A stretch of 64,000 bases of DNA, taken from the NCBI GenBank assembly GCA_022264855.1, contig JABYQU010000073.1:1-64000 (forward strand). Direction: 5' to 3'. A program made the position numbers and the translations under genes. This DNA is from Lenzites betulinus. Taxonomy: Eukaryota > Basidiomycota > Agaricomycetes > Polyporales > Polyporaceae. Shown here in pieces: positions 11,687-24,151 of this stretch; within the stretch, counting starts at the first letter, position 1, and every line of letters starts with the position of its first letter. The notes below the pieces were generated by a model, which saw nothing but the letters and a program-made list of their open reading frames with translations, had not been told where the DNA came from and made no database searches.

Positions 11687-13111
11687 ATGGGATTTGAGGA
11701 TGCAGTGATGACACGTTTTGGCCAGGAGGTAGTGTTCACCAATGCGCGCAATCTGAGCTATAGCGAAGTCGCGTGTGTCACGGTGTTGACATGGGACGTG
11801 CTTATTATGATTTCGGATGAGGTGCGTCTGGATTACTAAATGTCAGTAATAACGTCGTGACTCACTGTCCCATGTTCAGGTTGAGCTTATTTGGAGGTCA
11901 GCAGCGATACGGACAGCTGCAATTATTGCCGGCTGACAGCGGGTGAGCAGGAGAGCTTGGACTCCAGCGAAGATGATGTACCCGGTCGCGCGGTACTTGC
12001 CATGGCTCGTTCAATTGTAAGTGCCCGTGTCCCGGTGTTCAAATGGTCACTTAGGGGGTGCTCACAACCTATCTTTAGGGCTTTGCTAGCGATCAACGTA
12101 AACGGGAGTACTGGTCTCAAGTTTACCTCGGGACAGTGCGGGGAATGGCAAGTTGTGCAGGGCGTACTTTTGCAAGTCATTGTAACAACGGTAGACGCAA
12201 TCCTTATCACTCGAGGTAACGAAATACTCTTCATGTGCTGTCTCCGGCATCCTGACTTCATTGCTTTCTAGTGTATGCACTGTATAGTAGGAGCCGCCTC
12301 CTTCTCAGCGTCCTCGGAAGTCTCTTCTTGGCCGAGCTCACCTTCCTCTGTTATGTCCTCGCTGTCGTCACTCCGCGGCTCACCTACGACGACGAATGCT
12401 ACGTCACATCCAGCCCCGCGATCTTCCAGTACTACTGGTATTCACATATCCATGCTTCCGCTACCAGGCTCCTAGCTGATCCCGGTTATAGGATTGTTTC
12501 CCTCCTTTTCGAGACCATTCTTTTCGCCCTCACGATGTATAGGTTTGGCGAAGCGGTGCGGCAGGGATGGGGCAAAGGCCCTATTCTGCAGCAGTTCATG
12601 ACCGACGGCACATGGGCGTACGCCCTAATCTTCCTCGTTATGCTCATCAACATGATGATGTATAAGTACGTTCACTCGACTTTGACTGGGATTTGTTACA
12701 CGTACGTCGCTTGCCAAATCAGTTTCTGTATATCATTTGCTGACCACGTACCGCAGATGGCTCCTCGTCGTTCTCTCGTTTGCTGTACGTATCATTTTCC
12801 CTCACAGAACGCTATACTTGGAGCTCACACCGCCGCAGGGGTCACGTCTCATCCTCAACCCGCGCCGCGCGTACATGGCCCGCGAAGCCCCTAATACAGA
12901 AAACCGCCAAGAGAGCGCAAAATCAATCGAGCTCACGCGTATATCCGGGCTTGCACCCGCTACGCTCTCGCCCGCGCGGGTCATGCCGGGCGTATTACAC
13001 ATCAGCCACGGTGAGCCGCGCTCCTTCGAACCGACGTGTGTGTGTGCAAAGCTGACTCCGAAGGCTGGCAGCGGACGCGGGCTCGTTCGCAGGGGATTGG
13101 ACATGGGATGA
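11687..13111 (+). CDS. DUF6533 multi-pass membrane protein, copy 1
   Basis: This belongs to a large agaricomycete-specific family of predicted seven-helix membrane proteins of unknown function. The start MGFEDAVMTRF leads into the diagnostic N-terminal domain: NARNLSYSEVACVTVLTWDV, then LIMISDEVELIWR across an intron at the conserved DE/V position. After less certain middle exons (about 11960-12150) come VVQGVLLQVIVTTVDAILIT, then VYALYSRSRLLLS, LAELTFLCYVLAVV, LLFETILFALTMYRFGEAV, TWAYALIFLVMLINMMMY and WLLVVLSFA. Next is the family's closing motif GSRLILNPRRAY. A soluble tail of about 60 residues ends at TGA 13109-13111. It faces a paralogue at 13403-15235 tail to tail, about 290 bases away. 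One middle exon was not resolved, so damage there cannot be excluded. Confidence 0.8.
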
Positions 13112-13402
13112 CATTGAGAAGACCATGCACTAGACTACTGGGATTGTATTATTACTATCATTTAGGGAAGACATGACTGTATTTATACACGAAGGGGCAA
13201 GGCGGCGTAGCGCTGCAAGGACGTACGTAGGACGTGCGAAAATGGTTTATGCTAGCGCGCCTGGTTCTCAAGATCCAAGACGACGAGTCTGAGTACGGGT
13301 ATACGGGTATGTGCGGCGCGCAGTGTACGGCCACCGCGTTGCTATGCTCGGACGGTACTGTGGCTGTGGTCGCGATGTCGACTCGGAGGCTTCGGGGGCG
13401 CA

Positions 13403-15235
13403 TCACGCTGCCGTGTCTGAATCTCCCGTTGCCACTGCCTGCACTGGCGCCGACGGCCCTGCTTCGGGTTCACCGTCTACTGGATCGCGATCTACATCGC
13501 GACCGGCGTCCTCAGGGAACGAATGGATTGGACCCGCGAAGGCGCTGAGCAAGTTTGAATCCTCGGGCGCATCGGTCTCTTCCAAGCCGAATCCAGTGAA
13601 ATGAAGGCTGAGGTCGGAGGGAGCGAGGGACGAGCCGCCAGCTTCGAGCAGTGTATTTGTTTCGTACAGATCAAGCAGGAAACGGCAGCTCAAGACCGCG
13701 ATTATGCTGCACAGTGTGCATGATTATCAGCTTCGCCGGAACAGTCCAGTGAAGGCGGGAAGGACATACGGGTTTAGGAAGATGAGAACGTAGTTGCCTA
13801 TGCCGCTTTCGAAAGCGATCTAGGGAACATGGGAGGACTGTTGAGCGCATAGCATACGGGAAAGCTTTATTTGAATCGGACGTACTGTGAGCGAGGCGAG
13901 AATGAGGTCTAGGACGTTTATGCACAGCAATGTGCTATGTATAGGAGATATCTATCTTAGTATGACGGTATCGCCTGGTGTGGTTCAACACTTACATGAA
14001 ATAGATATTCCCTGTACAGGAAAAAGTCGCATACGACGATCATGCAGTCAACATCTGTATGTCACCGAACACTCGCCGGGCTCACCGTTCGCCCACATGA
14101 CTTGTTCCAGCGATCGTCGTTGAAAGCTGTCGCTTAGGACCTGGCGAGACGTCCTGGTGGCCCTCCACGTCACGACAATCGCTACGAAGTCCGCGAGTAT
14201 GGCGCAGCAGCGTGCGCAGATAACCACTGCTCGAACAGCTTTGCGTTCAATTCCTTTCGACAATCACATAAATCTCAGAGACTCACATCTAGCAGGTCGG
14301 GCCCATTAGCCGCGGCCAAGCGCATATGCTGTTGAAAGTGCTCACCCTATACTTATATCTGTGCTGCCCGTGGACGTTCCGACACAGCCTAAAGGCGGAG
14401 GGAGATTGACGACCCGGGTTAGATGGATTGTGCTCTACGCCGAAGTACATGAACTCGTTTGGCCCTGGAGATACATCCGCACAGCCGTAGGGACTTACAC
14501 TGTTCACGAGGAAGGGGCCGAGACCCAGGAGTAATGCCACCCCGCCCAATATCTTATTATTTCCTGAGAGCACGTAAGTCCGCAGCGCGGTGAGTACTTC
14601 CGCCTAATGTCAGTAATGCGTCCGGTTCAACAGCATGGACATTGAGCGATGGACAGACGTACCGGCGGGCCCAATGAGACTGAGGAGCTGTAGGCAGACG
14701 GTACTCCAGCCCAGTACTGCGCAGCTGTCACGAGAGTACTCGAGTTAGTGTTGGCGACGGATGTCTTGAGGAATAAATACAATGAATAAGCAATCACCTC
14801 TGTGGTGAGACATGACCTTTAGTTCGCGCATGCATACAAGAAGAAAGATATACAGGCTTACAGTGTCCGATAATGGAAGAGCAGTCGCGATGACCAAGAT
14901 GTAATACAACAAATACAGGTACCTGTTGTATAAGTACATAAGCCGCGAGGCCTTGGACTTCCCCGATTGCCAGACGTATTGAGACTCTCTGCCTAGACAG
15001 AGGATGTAATCATATACGTAGAAGGCTAGAACCTATCTATCAGACACAACACATATGTATATGATACAGAACGACCTACCGTTGGTTGCGTTTCCGCAGT
15101 TGTTATACGCGCTCCTGCAGTACGGGAGTGTACCGTCAGCCTCGGCACATGTAACTTTACCACAGTGTTAACGTACGACGACTGGTAGAAGAGGATTATG
15201 GCCGCCATTTGATTAGCTTCGGATGGTGAAGACAT
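13403..15235 (-). CDS. DUF6533 multi-pass membrane protein, copy 2
   Basis: This is a second member of the same membrane family, convergent with copy 1. The start MSSPSEANQMAAIILFYQSS is followed by an intron. The DUF6533 core then reads VLAFYVYDYILCLGRESQYV followed by WQSGKSKASRLMYLYNRY and a hydrophobic helix YLYLLYYILVIATALPL. Further helices are CAVLGWSTVCLQLLSLIGPA, TYVLSGNNKILGGVALLLGL, AVVICARCCAILADFVAIVV and INVLDLILASLT. The C-terminal cytosolic-looking tail is acidic (LHFTGFGLEETDAPEDSNLL) and ends GDSDTAA with TGA at 13403-13405. About nine introns are needed. Function is unknown; the family is often guessed to be receptor-like, which I do not assert. Confidence 0.75.
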
Positions 15236-16206
15236 TGCAGAGGGTATGGGAGGGCGATTGGATTGAAGTGGAAGGTGAAGATTGAGCTGGTTCTGAAGGG
15301 GCATCGTTACCAGTCTTTATACCTCAAGGAACAGCATGGACACGATTATCATCAGTGCTTACCGGTACGAGTCGTTTAGAGGCAATACGCTCTCAGATCT
15401 ACTGCGTGGCTCACACGCATAAACTCCTCCGGCGACGCCAAGGTGTTGAGATCCCCGGGCGGATACCACCGTGATGAGTATATCGCAACAGCGCTCAAGA
15501 TACCGAATCATGTTGAGGTCAACTTGCGAATCAAGGCTGCAGCGGAAGTACGAAGCATGGTCATCACGTAGATCCAGGGTGCTAAACCGCCAAGGAAGGC
15601 TGTTGAAACTTCTCTCGAGCGCAAGATCTTGCACCACCGGCACCGCTAACATCTCAGCCCAGCCTTGGGTACGATGAAATCCTGCAAAGAAATATGATCA
15701 GTGGTACGTATGGATCGTGATTCAGGCAGATATGTAGGATGCAATCGCACTGCCTGACTGCATTGACGTAGAGCTTTGTTAAGCATGTGGAATGCGAAGA
15801 GAGAGATCAGCGAGTCAAAAGATGCGAGTAGAACTGGAGGTGAATGCGGTCAAGAGGAAAGCCTAATTAGCATAATCAGTGATCGATTCAGTGCCTCAAC
15901 TCACTTAGTAGTAATCGACTGCGTTGAAGTTGGCGCCTTGCTGCGTCTCGTCGCATGCTCTCGGATGCGTGGCAGGTGCACTTGAGCTCAGCACCCCCTT
16001 GCGAAAGTTTTACATCGTGTGGGAGCCCATCCGATGTGGCGTAAACCAGTTCATCTATAGCGGGTCCTCGGCCACTGGTACTGGAGCAGGGCCGGACCTC
16101 AACGACTTCGGGTAGCCTTCAAAACGGCGGCACAGAACACGATACCGGTCCCCTGGTATGCAGATACCACTGACATATATTCATTTCAACCCGGCGCAAG
16201 CATCAG
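15236..16206. other. Intergenic, nothing recognised
   Basis: The segment separates the starts of DUF6533 copy 2 from the end of the F-box gene. An open minus frame at 15359-15652 (HASYFRCSLDSQVDLNMIRY) shows no family motif and no good context. No RNA gene or repeat was recognised. Confidence 0.4.
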
Positions 16207-17932
16207 TCACTCCCATAGATCATCCTCTGATGTTTCTGAAAGGAGTCAGATATGACGGTGAATTTACACCAACAGATGAATTGACATACCAATAGGCCCT
16301 TCGGTAACGTGTGCGCTTAGGAGCCAGCGCCAGTCCTCGCAGCCAAAATCCTCGACAGTGCCAGATAGCACTTTCTCTGCGGGCCACGGCTCTGTGTGCG
16401 CTATCGCCCCGGTAGACTGGTCGCGTAAGACGTAGGAAAGTTGACGTCGCCATCCTACCAGCTGCAACATGCTCAAGGGCTGCTCGAGTAGCCGCGGATA
16501 GCACTCCTCGCTATAGTCGCGTTCGGGAGGCCATACATGCATGTATCGGAGGTGAGGGCGTTTCTTTATCTGCAGGGAAGGCAGATCTTATGTCAGGACT
16601 AGAAGTGTATGTCGAGGCACGGACGTTTCACGGCTTACCAGGTCGACTAAGCCATCTGCGTCTATGCACGTGTCCAGCGCACTAAGCGAATCAAAGAGTA
16701 ACAGCAGAGCCGACAGTCCGTCAGGCAGGTATTGATCGAAGGTCTGGAGGTCCTCATCACGGTAGTAGAGAATGGCCATACCGATCCCCAGAGTTCGTAG
16801 CGCCGTTAGCCCCCGCAGCACCTCGAGCACCGGAGTAGGATCAATCGTAGAGCGGTACTTCGCCTCCGTATCTGGCGTGATATCCAAACGAACGAGGTTG
16901 CGCCTGTTCTTAAGAAATGACGCAACGGCATCCATTCCACCGCTTGACTCGGCCATGCCGCCGGACGCGTAGATCAGCCTGAGCGACGCAAGATTTGGGA
17001 GGGTGTTTTGCATGTTGCCAAGCATCATAAGCTTGAGGAGCGGAGCTGCATAGTATGTCGTAATGTGAATCGAGAGGGAAGTCAGATCGAAACATTGGGA
17101 GACAAGGGGGGCGACGAGGAAGTCTGCCCGATCGAGTCCACGAAGGAGAAGCCCGCGAAGCGTGCTGCCATTGGTCTTGAAGATGTCCGGGTCAAGCGCA
17201 GCTGGGTTGGAGGGCGTTTCTGCTTCTTCCCCGTCCTCATATCGATTCCTCACCAGCTCTAGGCGATGCACATTAGGTAGTTGCGCGAGTTGAGCGACGC
17301 ACTGCCATGTGGCTCTGATCGGTCGTAATTAGACTCAAGCACTGCGACTGATATTGCTACGAGCGTACGCACGGAATTCGCACACATGTAAGTGTAGGCC
17401 CCGATGCTTTGATGATTGCTTCCAATAGCTGAGGTTGCAGTGGAGGTCGTGAACAACGCCACGCGAAGGTCTTCAAACGGGTCAGATTTTGGAAAGCCTT
17501 CACAAATATATCTGGGGTGCGCAAAGGATGATATAAGTGTCAATAGTGCGACAATACTTTAAGTCACTCACCCACGTCTTGGCTCTGTCCGCCAAGGGCG
17601 CATGCATGAATCGTTAGTTCGCGGATGATGTGCGCGAATTCGCTGTTGTGAGTAATGTGCCGCAGTAAATCTTGTGCACGTTCGGCTTGTTCCGTCATTT
17701 GGGTGAGCTCCGCCGGGGTCGCGTGTTTCTCATCCGCTCTCCATGGAGGCACGCAAGGGACACCCATGTAGATCTTGGTATGTGAGAAGATGAGCCGCTG
17801 TGTGACTTCATGGAACGACCGGGAGAGGTGAAGGCAAGTTCTCTGATCCATGGCGGGTAGCAGTTTGAGTATCTCGTTCCATAGTTCCGGAGGAAGGATA
17901 GGACGACTATTATCGAACGCCGAAGGCTCCAT
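16207..17932 (-). CDS. F-box / leucine-rich-repeat-like protein
   Basis: This is probably a substrate receptor of an SCF ubiquitin ligase. From ATG 17932 (MEPSAFDNSRPILPPELWNE) the F-box follows directly: ILPPELWNEILKLLPAMDQR, then TCLHLSRSFHEVTQRLIFSH. The rest is leucine-rich with repeat-like strands (RGLLLRGLDRADFLVAPLVS, FDLTSLSIHITTYYAAPLLK, LPNLASLRLIYASGG, RRNLVRLDITPD, LTALRTLGIGMAILYY, GLSALLLLFDSLSALDTCID). After VTEGPI a GTATGT donor at about 16290 and an acceptor at about 16237 give a last exon ending ETSEDDLWE with TGA at 16207-16209. The unspliced alternative stop is at 16264. F-box genes of this type are numerous in agaricomycetes. No link to the neighbouring biosynthetic genes is visible. 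Confidence 0.8.
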
Positions 17933-18176
17933 CTCGTACGCTAAACGACGTGTCAAATTTCAATCGTAGCAGCTTCTGGGGAATGGAGGTATGCACCTCT
18001 AAGTCAAATGCTCTGATCACAATTTGACGATAAACACGCAGGGTATCAGATGTTTTGAACGTGAGTCAGATAGTAAGTGCCGCCACCCAGTGAAAAAACG
18101 GCGGTGGGGATAGTGTTAGTAGGCCGTTAGCTTAAATCAAAGGTCGATAATCGATATCGAGGTCGCTGAAACTTGT

Positions 18177-18460
18177 CAAGTGGCCACAGTGCGTGCATCA
18201 GTGAATCGAGCCGGCCTGATGGCAATACGAACTTGGAACTATTATGGCGCCCAGACTTCGGAGCCAGGCTGACTCGCACGTGCACGTGGGTATGCGACGA
18301 GAGATATGGGCGCTTAGCGTTTGTATCTTTCGTTATGCTAACGTCGACGTGTATGGCATTAGTTTTCTGGTGTGTTTCGCCTTTGAGTAAACAGGTATCG
18401 GCGACACGATCAAGGACTTTGGCGATGTCTGTGCAGCCTATAGCTCGCGGGAGAAACCCA
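18177..18460 (+). pseudogene. Dispersed repeat carrying a decayed P450 C-terminal tail
   Basis: This stretch is similar to 34632-34915: both begin GCATCAGYGAATC and share GGCCTGATGGCAAT, GCGACGAGAG and GGTATCGGCGACACGATCAA. The last part matches the C-terminal exon of the intact P450 at about 21290-21350 (FEDTGDTIK), here as VCFAFE, a stop, then GIGDTIKD. It is therefore a P450 tail remnant joined to a non-coding sequence present at least twice. No haem-binding segment is present. It lies just upstream of the intact P450. Confidence 0.6.
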
Positions 18461-19122
18461 CAAGGACCCCAATTAGCCCAAGAGGCCTGGGGCTTCGGCG
18501 TTCGCGTTCGGTCGGAGACGTAGCGGGCTACACAGTGTGTGACATCCCTACTACGGGCTATGTTGGTGCGCATATGATGCACCTAGAAGTCAGACAGAGC
18601 TGGGCTTTGACGTTCCTTGGAGATACAGACAGCAGTCGTGAGTCCCGGAGCAGACACCTTAACGCTGATGTTCATCCAGGCGTCCTGTCAGAGATACTTA
18701 TTCTTTAATTCCCGCAGTCAGTCTTACTATCCCAACGACCGGCGCACATGTCCTCTCCCGGGGATGCTACGAATCGCTGTTCCGCCACCAGAATGGCAAC
18801 CGATGCCGATGGGTTTTACCAGTGCTTCTCTGGACGATGAACGCGCGTGTGACGGAAGTACAAGACGCGCGCTACGCGTGTATTCTTCTTTCTCTGTCAT
18901 CATCTCCGGTGTGATGATGAGGTATGGGAACATCCAGGTCAGGCGCATCCTGATGAACTCTTTGTTAGGTGAGCGTGATCCTTCCGCATCTGCCACGCGC
19001 AAAACGCTGCCCCTCCTCGACGAAGTATACATACAGCGAGACAGGTTGCAGATTCGCGTTTCTCCCGACCTGTTTTCTCCAAGTTTTGTCAAGTATCACT
19101 AGTCAGGGCTACACGCTGTCCC
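18461..19122. other. Upstream region of the P450
   Basis: No gene was recognised between the P450-tail repeat and the intact P450. A 161-codon plus frame starting near 18617 has no family features. The last 200 bases presumably contain the P450 promoter; no clear TATA box was seen. Confidence 0.4.
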
Positions 19123-21433
19123 ATGATATTCACGTAAGCGCAGTCCCCGTCCTTTCACGATACCACATACTAACCATTTCCTTATTGTACTTAGCGATAT
19201 CCCCTTGAGCGCCTGCCTACTCTCTGCTCCTCTGGGCGCCATCGCATGGGTTTGGCTGTCACGCCGTACTCGCACACACACCGACGTTCCCTCCGTCCCA
19301 ATGCCGGTATGTCTTCGTGCGCCGACCAACCTGCATAATTGACAGCCGGGACAGCCGGGTGCATCGTGGATATGGGGCCACGAGATGGCAGTCATGCGAG
19401 CATCCGCGGGCGAGGCTCACATACGATGGCTGAAAATGCTAGGGACGACTGTCATGCGTATCAGAGGTGCGCTGCAGACGCCCGACATTGTGAGCAGCCC
19501 ACGACGTCTCACTCTGCGTTGATTGTGTTCCGAATCTGATCGGGTTCCAGCTCGTGTTCAGCGATCCTGCGGCGGCGGCACACATCTTACAGAACCACCC
19601 TTACGACTACCGTACGTAGCTGCTGCTTCTGTGACTTCCGTACATTACGACACGCTAAGAGCATGTGTAGACCAAGGCGCAATCATACGCCCGCTCGCTG
19701 GCCGAATCCTCGGCAAGTCCTTGGTCTGGGTGCAGGACGAGTCTGAGCACAGGCGCATGCGAGGGATTTTCAACCCTTGTCTGACGTCGACCTGTATCCG
19801 CGAAGCGATGTCGGATTTCTTCTCGCTAGTGAGAAAGGTCAGTGGTATCTCTCGGTACGGTGAAGCGCAATAATGACAAGCATTGTACATTATATAGATC
19901 GGTGATGACGTCGAAAATGTTTGCGCCTCCGCAGATGGCGGTGCCGCGACTGTGAACATGGCTCCCTTGGTGGAGCGGGCGACGTACGTCAAGAAGCGGT
20001 TTACCTCAGGATGATTCATAATGTCGACTCCCTACAGGTTGTCCATGACCAGTCGGATAGCGTTCATGCAGGACTACTCGCAGGGCCCCGAGGGCCAAGC
20101 CATCTTGGACATCTGGAGGAAGATGGCGTCCACCATAATGTCTCCCTTCGGAACGGGCGTGCGTCCGCATGATTCAGAGTCGTATGTCTACATGGCTGAC
20201 AAGACACCTACAGGCCTTTTTATTACTTCGTCGGTTCTCGTTCCTCAACGATATTCCCGTTAAATCTATCAAGGAGCAGTTTGAGGTCCGGTCGACCATC
20301 CAGCGGCAGGTTCAAGAGAAAATAGCGGACCATCCAGTGACCAAGGGCGAGGAAACTGACAGCACAGACTTCCTGACACACCTGAGTATGTGCCTGTATT
20401 TTCTCCAACGTCCCTGGCTTACCATCGATCAACAGTGCGGCTGCACGTCAAAGGAACTATTAGTGTTCAGGAGCTCAAAGACCATGTGCGTCCTGTTCCA
20501 GAGTGTTTGATATTGGTTCTAACGAGCGTGCCTACAGATTACCGTGTTTGTGTGAGTGCTGTGCCTGATAAGCAGTTGACTGGAACTTAAGCATCTTATC
20601 TAGCGTCGGCGGTACAGAAACTACTGCGCATACGGCGGCATGTGCAATTTGGGAGCTTGCGAGGAATCCGAACGTGCAGGATCGACTCCGTGCCGAGTGT
20701 GCACACTTCGAGGGGCGAGAACTGACACAAGAAGAGTTGCACACCAAGTTTCCCTTCCTCGACGCAGTGGTTCGCGAAACGTACGCTTCATTGGCCTATA
20801 TGGGCCGACAATCCCTCACTCAACTAACACAGGCTACGACTCCACCCCGCGGTTCCGTACATGGAGCGCCAGGCGACAAAGAACGATATCATACCACTCC
20901 AGTACCCGTTCACGACCTCTGACGGACAGACGATGTCTCACATCGCGATCCGTGCGGGCCAGGTATGTACCCTCAGGCTCTGACGGTGCCATATCTCCTG
21001 ACCCACGGTGAATTGCTAGACCGTCGTAGTATCTGCGCCATATTACAATACCTCTGACCTGTTCTGGAGCGACGGCTCGGTCTTCCGGCCCAGTCGCTGG
21101 CTGGACGAGACCCCACCGCGAAGCTCACTGACGAGCTGGTCGGGCATGCTGAGCTTCAGCAGCGGAGCGCGCCACTGCCCCGGTTACCGCCTCGGTGAGT
21201 TCCCAGCCTCGAGCATCTCCCTGCTCCGCACCGCAGAACGCTCATCTCGCGTGCGTGCAGCGCTGACGGAGATCAAGGTGTTCGTGTACAGTCTCCTCGT
21301 ACGTTTCACGTTCGAGGACACCGGCGACACGATTAAGAGCTGTGTGACGATGTCTGTGCAGTCGTACCTCGCCGGCGAAGTGCACAAGGGCCCCAACTTG
21401 CCCGTGAGGCTGCGCGCACTGTCGGAAGCATAG
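19123..21433 (+). CDS. Cytochrome P450 monooxygenase (intact)
   Basis: This is a membrane-bound haem-thiolate oxygenase. The start is a four-residue exon, MIFT, whose join to the next exon yields DIPLSACLLSAPLGAIAWVW, an N-terminal ER anchor, followed by a Pro-rich hinge (DVPSVPMPPGQPGASW). In order come LVFSDPAAAAHILQNHPYDY, EHRRMRGIFNPCLTSTCI (helix C region), the I-helix VGGTETTAHT, the K-helix ETLRLHP (ExxR intact, completed by splicing at 20780/20833), FRPSRWLD, the haem loop FSSGARHCPG with the ligand Cys, and the tail LPVRLRALSEA with TAG at 21431-21433. At least ten introns are needed and all joins I tested keep frame, so the gene looks functional. Three partial relatives lie within 23 kb. 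With the sesquiterpene synthase next door, terpenoid oxidation is the likely role; the CYP family was not assigned. Confidence 0.93.
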
Positions 21434-22478
21434 CCTGAGCGTACTGCATGTTTTTCGAGAAGTCCTCACGGCCCAGAGGCTCGGTAGGGAATATCTTCAA
21501 GTTAGTTTCGCGTTTCGATGTTCTTGTCGTTATCCGATTCTTGTCTTCTATCCTATGACGTTCTCTGATGCTGGCTTTAAGTAACTCGCGACATCCGCGG
21601 AAAGAACGACGCTGAGTACGACCAGTTCTTGACAGTGATACTGATCTTTCCGATAAGAGTATGCGCGGTAGAGTTTAATTCTGTGAGTGATTTCTCATAG
21701 ATGCATTGTGGATTCCAGTTGAACTCACCAGCAGAAGATGGAAAAAAAGGTTCTTGTATTCTTTTGAAGCACAACATTCCTCAGCCTGGCGCTGGGGTGT
21801 TGTGCGTATGCTTTACCGGACAATGCTGCTCTTCCACACTCCCTATAGCCACCGTGAGTGCCGAAGCCCGAGGCCACGGATGTCCTGATATTAACAGTCA
21901 CCCGGGTGTTCTATTAGGCATGCCCTGTGATGTTCTGCGCGCAATCATACCCTTATAGCGACCGTCGTATGCGATAGCTTCGATCCGAGGAGACTGCAAA
22001 GAGTTGTCAAGCCCTCTTCCATGCTGGTGTATCTTGTGCATATTCGCGGGCCTGTTCCTCGCACCCTTCCGGCGCTCGGCACCCGCTGCTTGTTCTACAT
22101 ATGCGATACTCCCATTTGAAATGATATCTGATAGTTCTTGCAGTTCTAGGTCTGTTGTTGCGATCCAGGGTGCTTCAATCTCCCCGCGTCACCAAACGTA
22201 TGGGTAGTGTCTAGAGTCTCCACTGCCTCTCTTGTGTGTCAGACGCGGCAGTGACTCGGACCAGATGCTCGAGTGAGCTACGAACAGAAACATCAGTGGA
22301 CGTGCGCTCTTCCGCAAGTGCTTTGTTGAGCATAGGTCCGATACTTCCTGTGATTGAACCCCGGAATTTCCAATGTACGTGGCCATAAAGTGCCTGTGGA
22401 CTGTTGAAGCTTGAAGACGACATCCCTACTCCCTCGCATATTCGCATTACAGAACTCTTGTGAGTATCTTGGCTCCTC
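21434..22478. other. Intergenic P450 / sesquiterpene synthase
   Basis: About 1 kb between two genes transcribed in the same direction. It should contain the P450 terminator, the synthase promoter and possibly one or more 5' exons of the synthase that I could not place. No other gene or repeat was recognised. Confidence 0.4.
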
Positions 22479-23745
22479 AGTGGCTTCCGCCTGACCGAAC
22501 ATTTTACTGACCGTGTGGTAACTTCTCGTTTCCTCAAGAACTTCACATTACCATGGTCGAGCACACGCTCGGATCGGAGCCTCCGTCGCCGTGGCCAATC
22601 CTTCCGATGCAAGCTGTGCGTAAATTCTGACAGCCACTCGCAACGCACATCGCTGAAGCATGTATAGATCACTGTTGCCAGAAGTGCTGTCAGCAGCCTT
22701 GTCACACGACTGACACCGCACCATAGCTGGAGGGACATTCGCTTCGACCCAGATGGCTCTGTGGAGCGGCGGGTCCGCAGCATCGTCGCAGGCTGGGCCC
22801 CCGAGGTGACTGCACTCAGACGATTTGAGCCTGGGCTGGTGTCGTCCGTTGACATCGTGACGTCGTGCTACAACCATGTGCCACTCGACGTCAAAGTTCA
22901 CATCGCGCTGTACAACACGCTGGCGATACTGACGGACGACAGCGAGATCGAGAGCGCCGCGCTGGACGCGTTCATGGAGCGCTTCTACTCGTGCACGCCG
23001 CAGCAACACCGACACCTCGACCACATGGTCGACATCCTCCGACGCATGCCGGACTACTTCTCCTCGTACGGTGCGAAGACCATCATCCAGGGCACGGTGG
23101 AGTTCATCAACGTGAACGCGCTTGAGTCTACTACACAGCACCTTCCCCTCAGCCCGGATGCAATGGGGTATGTGACCGCGCGGAGGATGAAAAACGGGGT
23201 TGCAGATCCCTATGCGGCATTCATTTTCCCCAAAGCCGACTTCCCCGATGCAACTACATGGATACAAGCGTTACCGTGAGTAGTAGCTACCACTATGCTG
23301 CTAGAACCAATCAGCTTATAGTATCTCAGGGAGATGGCGGTATTCATAGACTGGGCTAAGTATGTGTTCGAGGCCGGCTTGATGGTGTTAAGGTGGCTGA
23401 CACGTAAATGACTCCAGTGATGTGTTTTCCTTTTACAAGGAGGAGCTCGACCACGAGACGCATACGTTCGTCCACGAACGCGCGCTCATCACCGGGAAGA
23501 CCGTCGGAGAAGTTTTGTCCGAGCTCGTCGACGAGGCTGTGATAGCGTGTGACCGGGTGCGCGCGATCCTGCAGGGCGAAAAGGAAAGACAGGTCTGGGA
23601 GAGCTTCTTGGCCGGATACGTAGCGTGGCATCGCTTTACGCCGCGTTATCGATTGGATGAGGTATTCGGGAGCACTGGAAAGTGCGCCGAAGAGAGGGAA
23701 GGTTGGAGGGCATCCGAAGCGTCAAGGGAGGGTTCGAAATTGTAG
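22479..23745 (+). CDS. Tri5-type (trichodiene-synthase-like) sesquiterpene synthase
   Basis: This is a class I terpene cyclase that ionises farnesyl diphosphate with Mg2+. The clear part starts at 22726 (WRDIRFDPDGSVERRVRSIV). It carries the Asp-rich region LAILTDDSEIESAALDAFME, then HLDHMVDILRRMPDYFSSYG, VEFINVNALE, RRMKNGVADPYAAFIFPKAD, and the NSE triad NDVFSFYKEE. The Asn of the triad is made by joining two exons at 23361/23418. The protein ends EASREGSKL, TAG at 23743-23745. An upstream exon (RFLKNFTLPW, about 22537-22615) joins to the clear part through a GTGCGT donor in correct phase, but no in-frame ATG was found, so the true start is upstream and unresolved. The length and motif spacing fit the basidiomycete Tri5-like family. 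The product cannot be predicted from sequence. It lies between the P450 and the adenylation gene. Confidence 0.88.
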
Positions 23746-24151
23746 ACCAATGACTCACAGCTCCCTGTTTTTGTCAACCAGTCATACCGCGAGATACCAT
23801 ATTTAACTTTGGCCGAGCTTGAAGCTGAAGATGGTAGAAAGCAAGTTGCCCTGCGATCGTGAAAGCCTGGTGAGCATGTGGGAGAGCCGGCGCAAGAATC
23901 ACGACAGGAATGGCCAATCTAATGATATAGAATGACAGCTTGTCCCTGAGCACTGACTCGGAGCAGCGGCCATTGTGACATCTATCTATCGGCCTGGCGG
24001 CCTGGGGTAAACTACACCCGGGTACAACCCTGTGCCGTGACGTTATGCGAACCTCATATCTACGATGTTTACGAGGTATGCCGGGGATTTCGATGATATT
24101 CACAAGATGTTGCCCATTACACGATGTTATAGAAAACGGTAGATAGGTCAA
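23746..24151. other. Convergent intergenic stretch
   Basis: The segment lies between the stops of the synthase (plus) and the adenylation gene (minus). No ORF with family resemblance was seen. It should hold both 3' UTRs. Confidence 0.4.
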
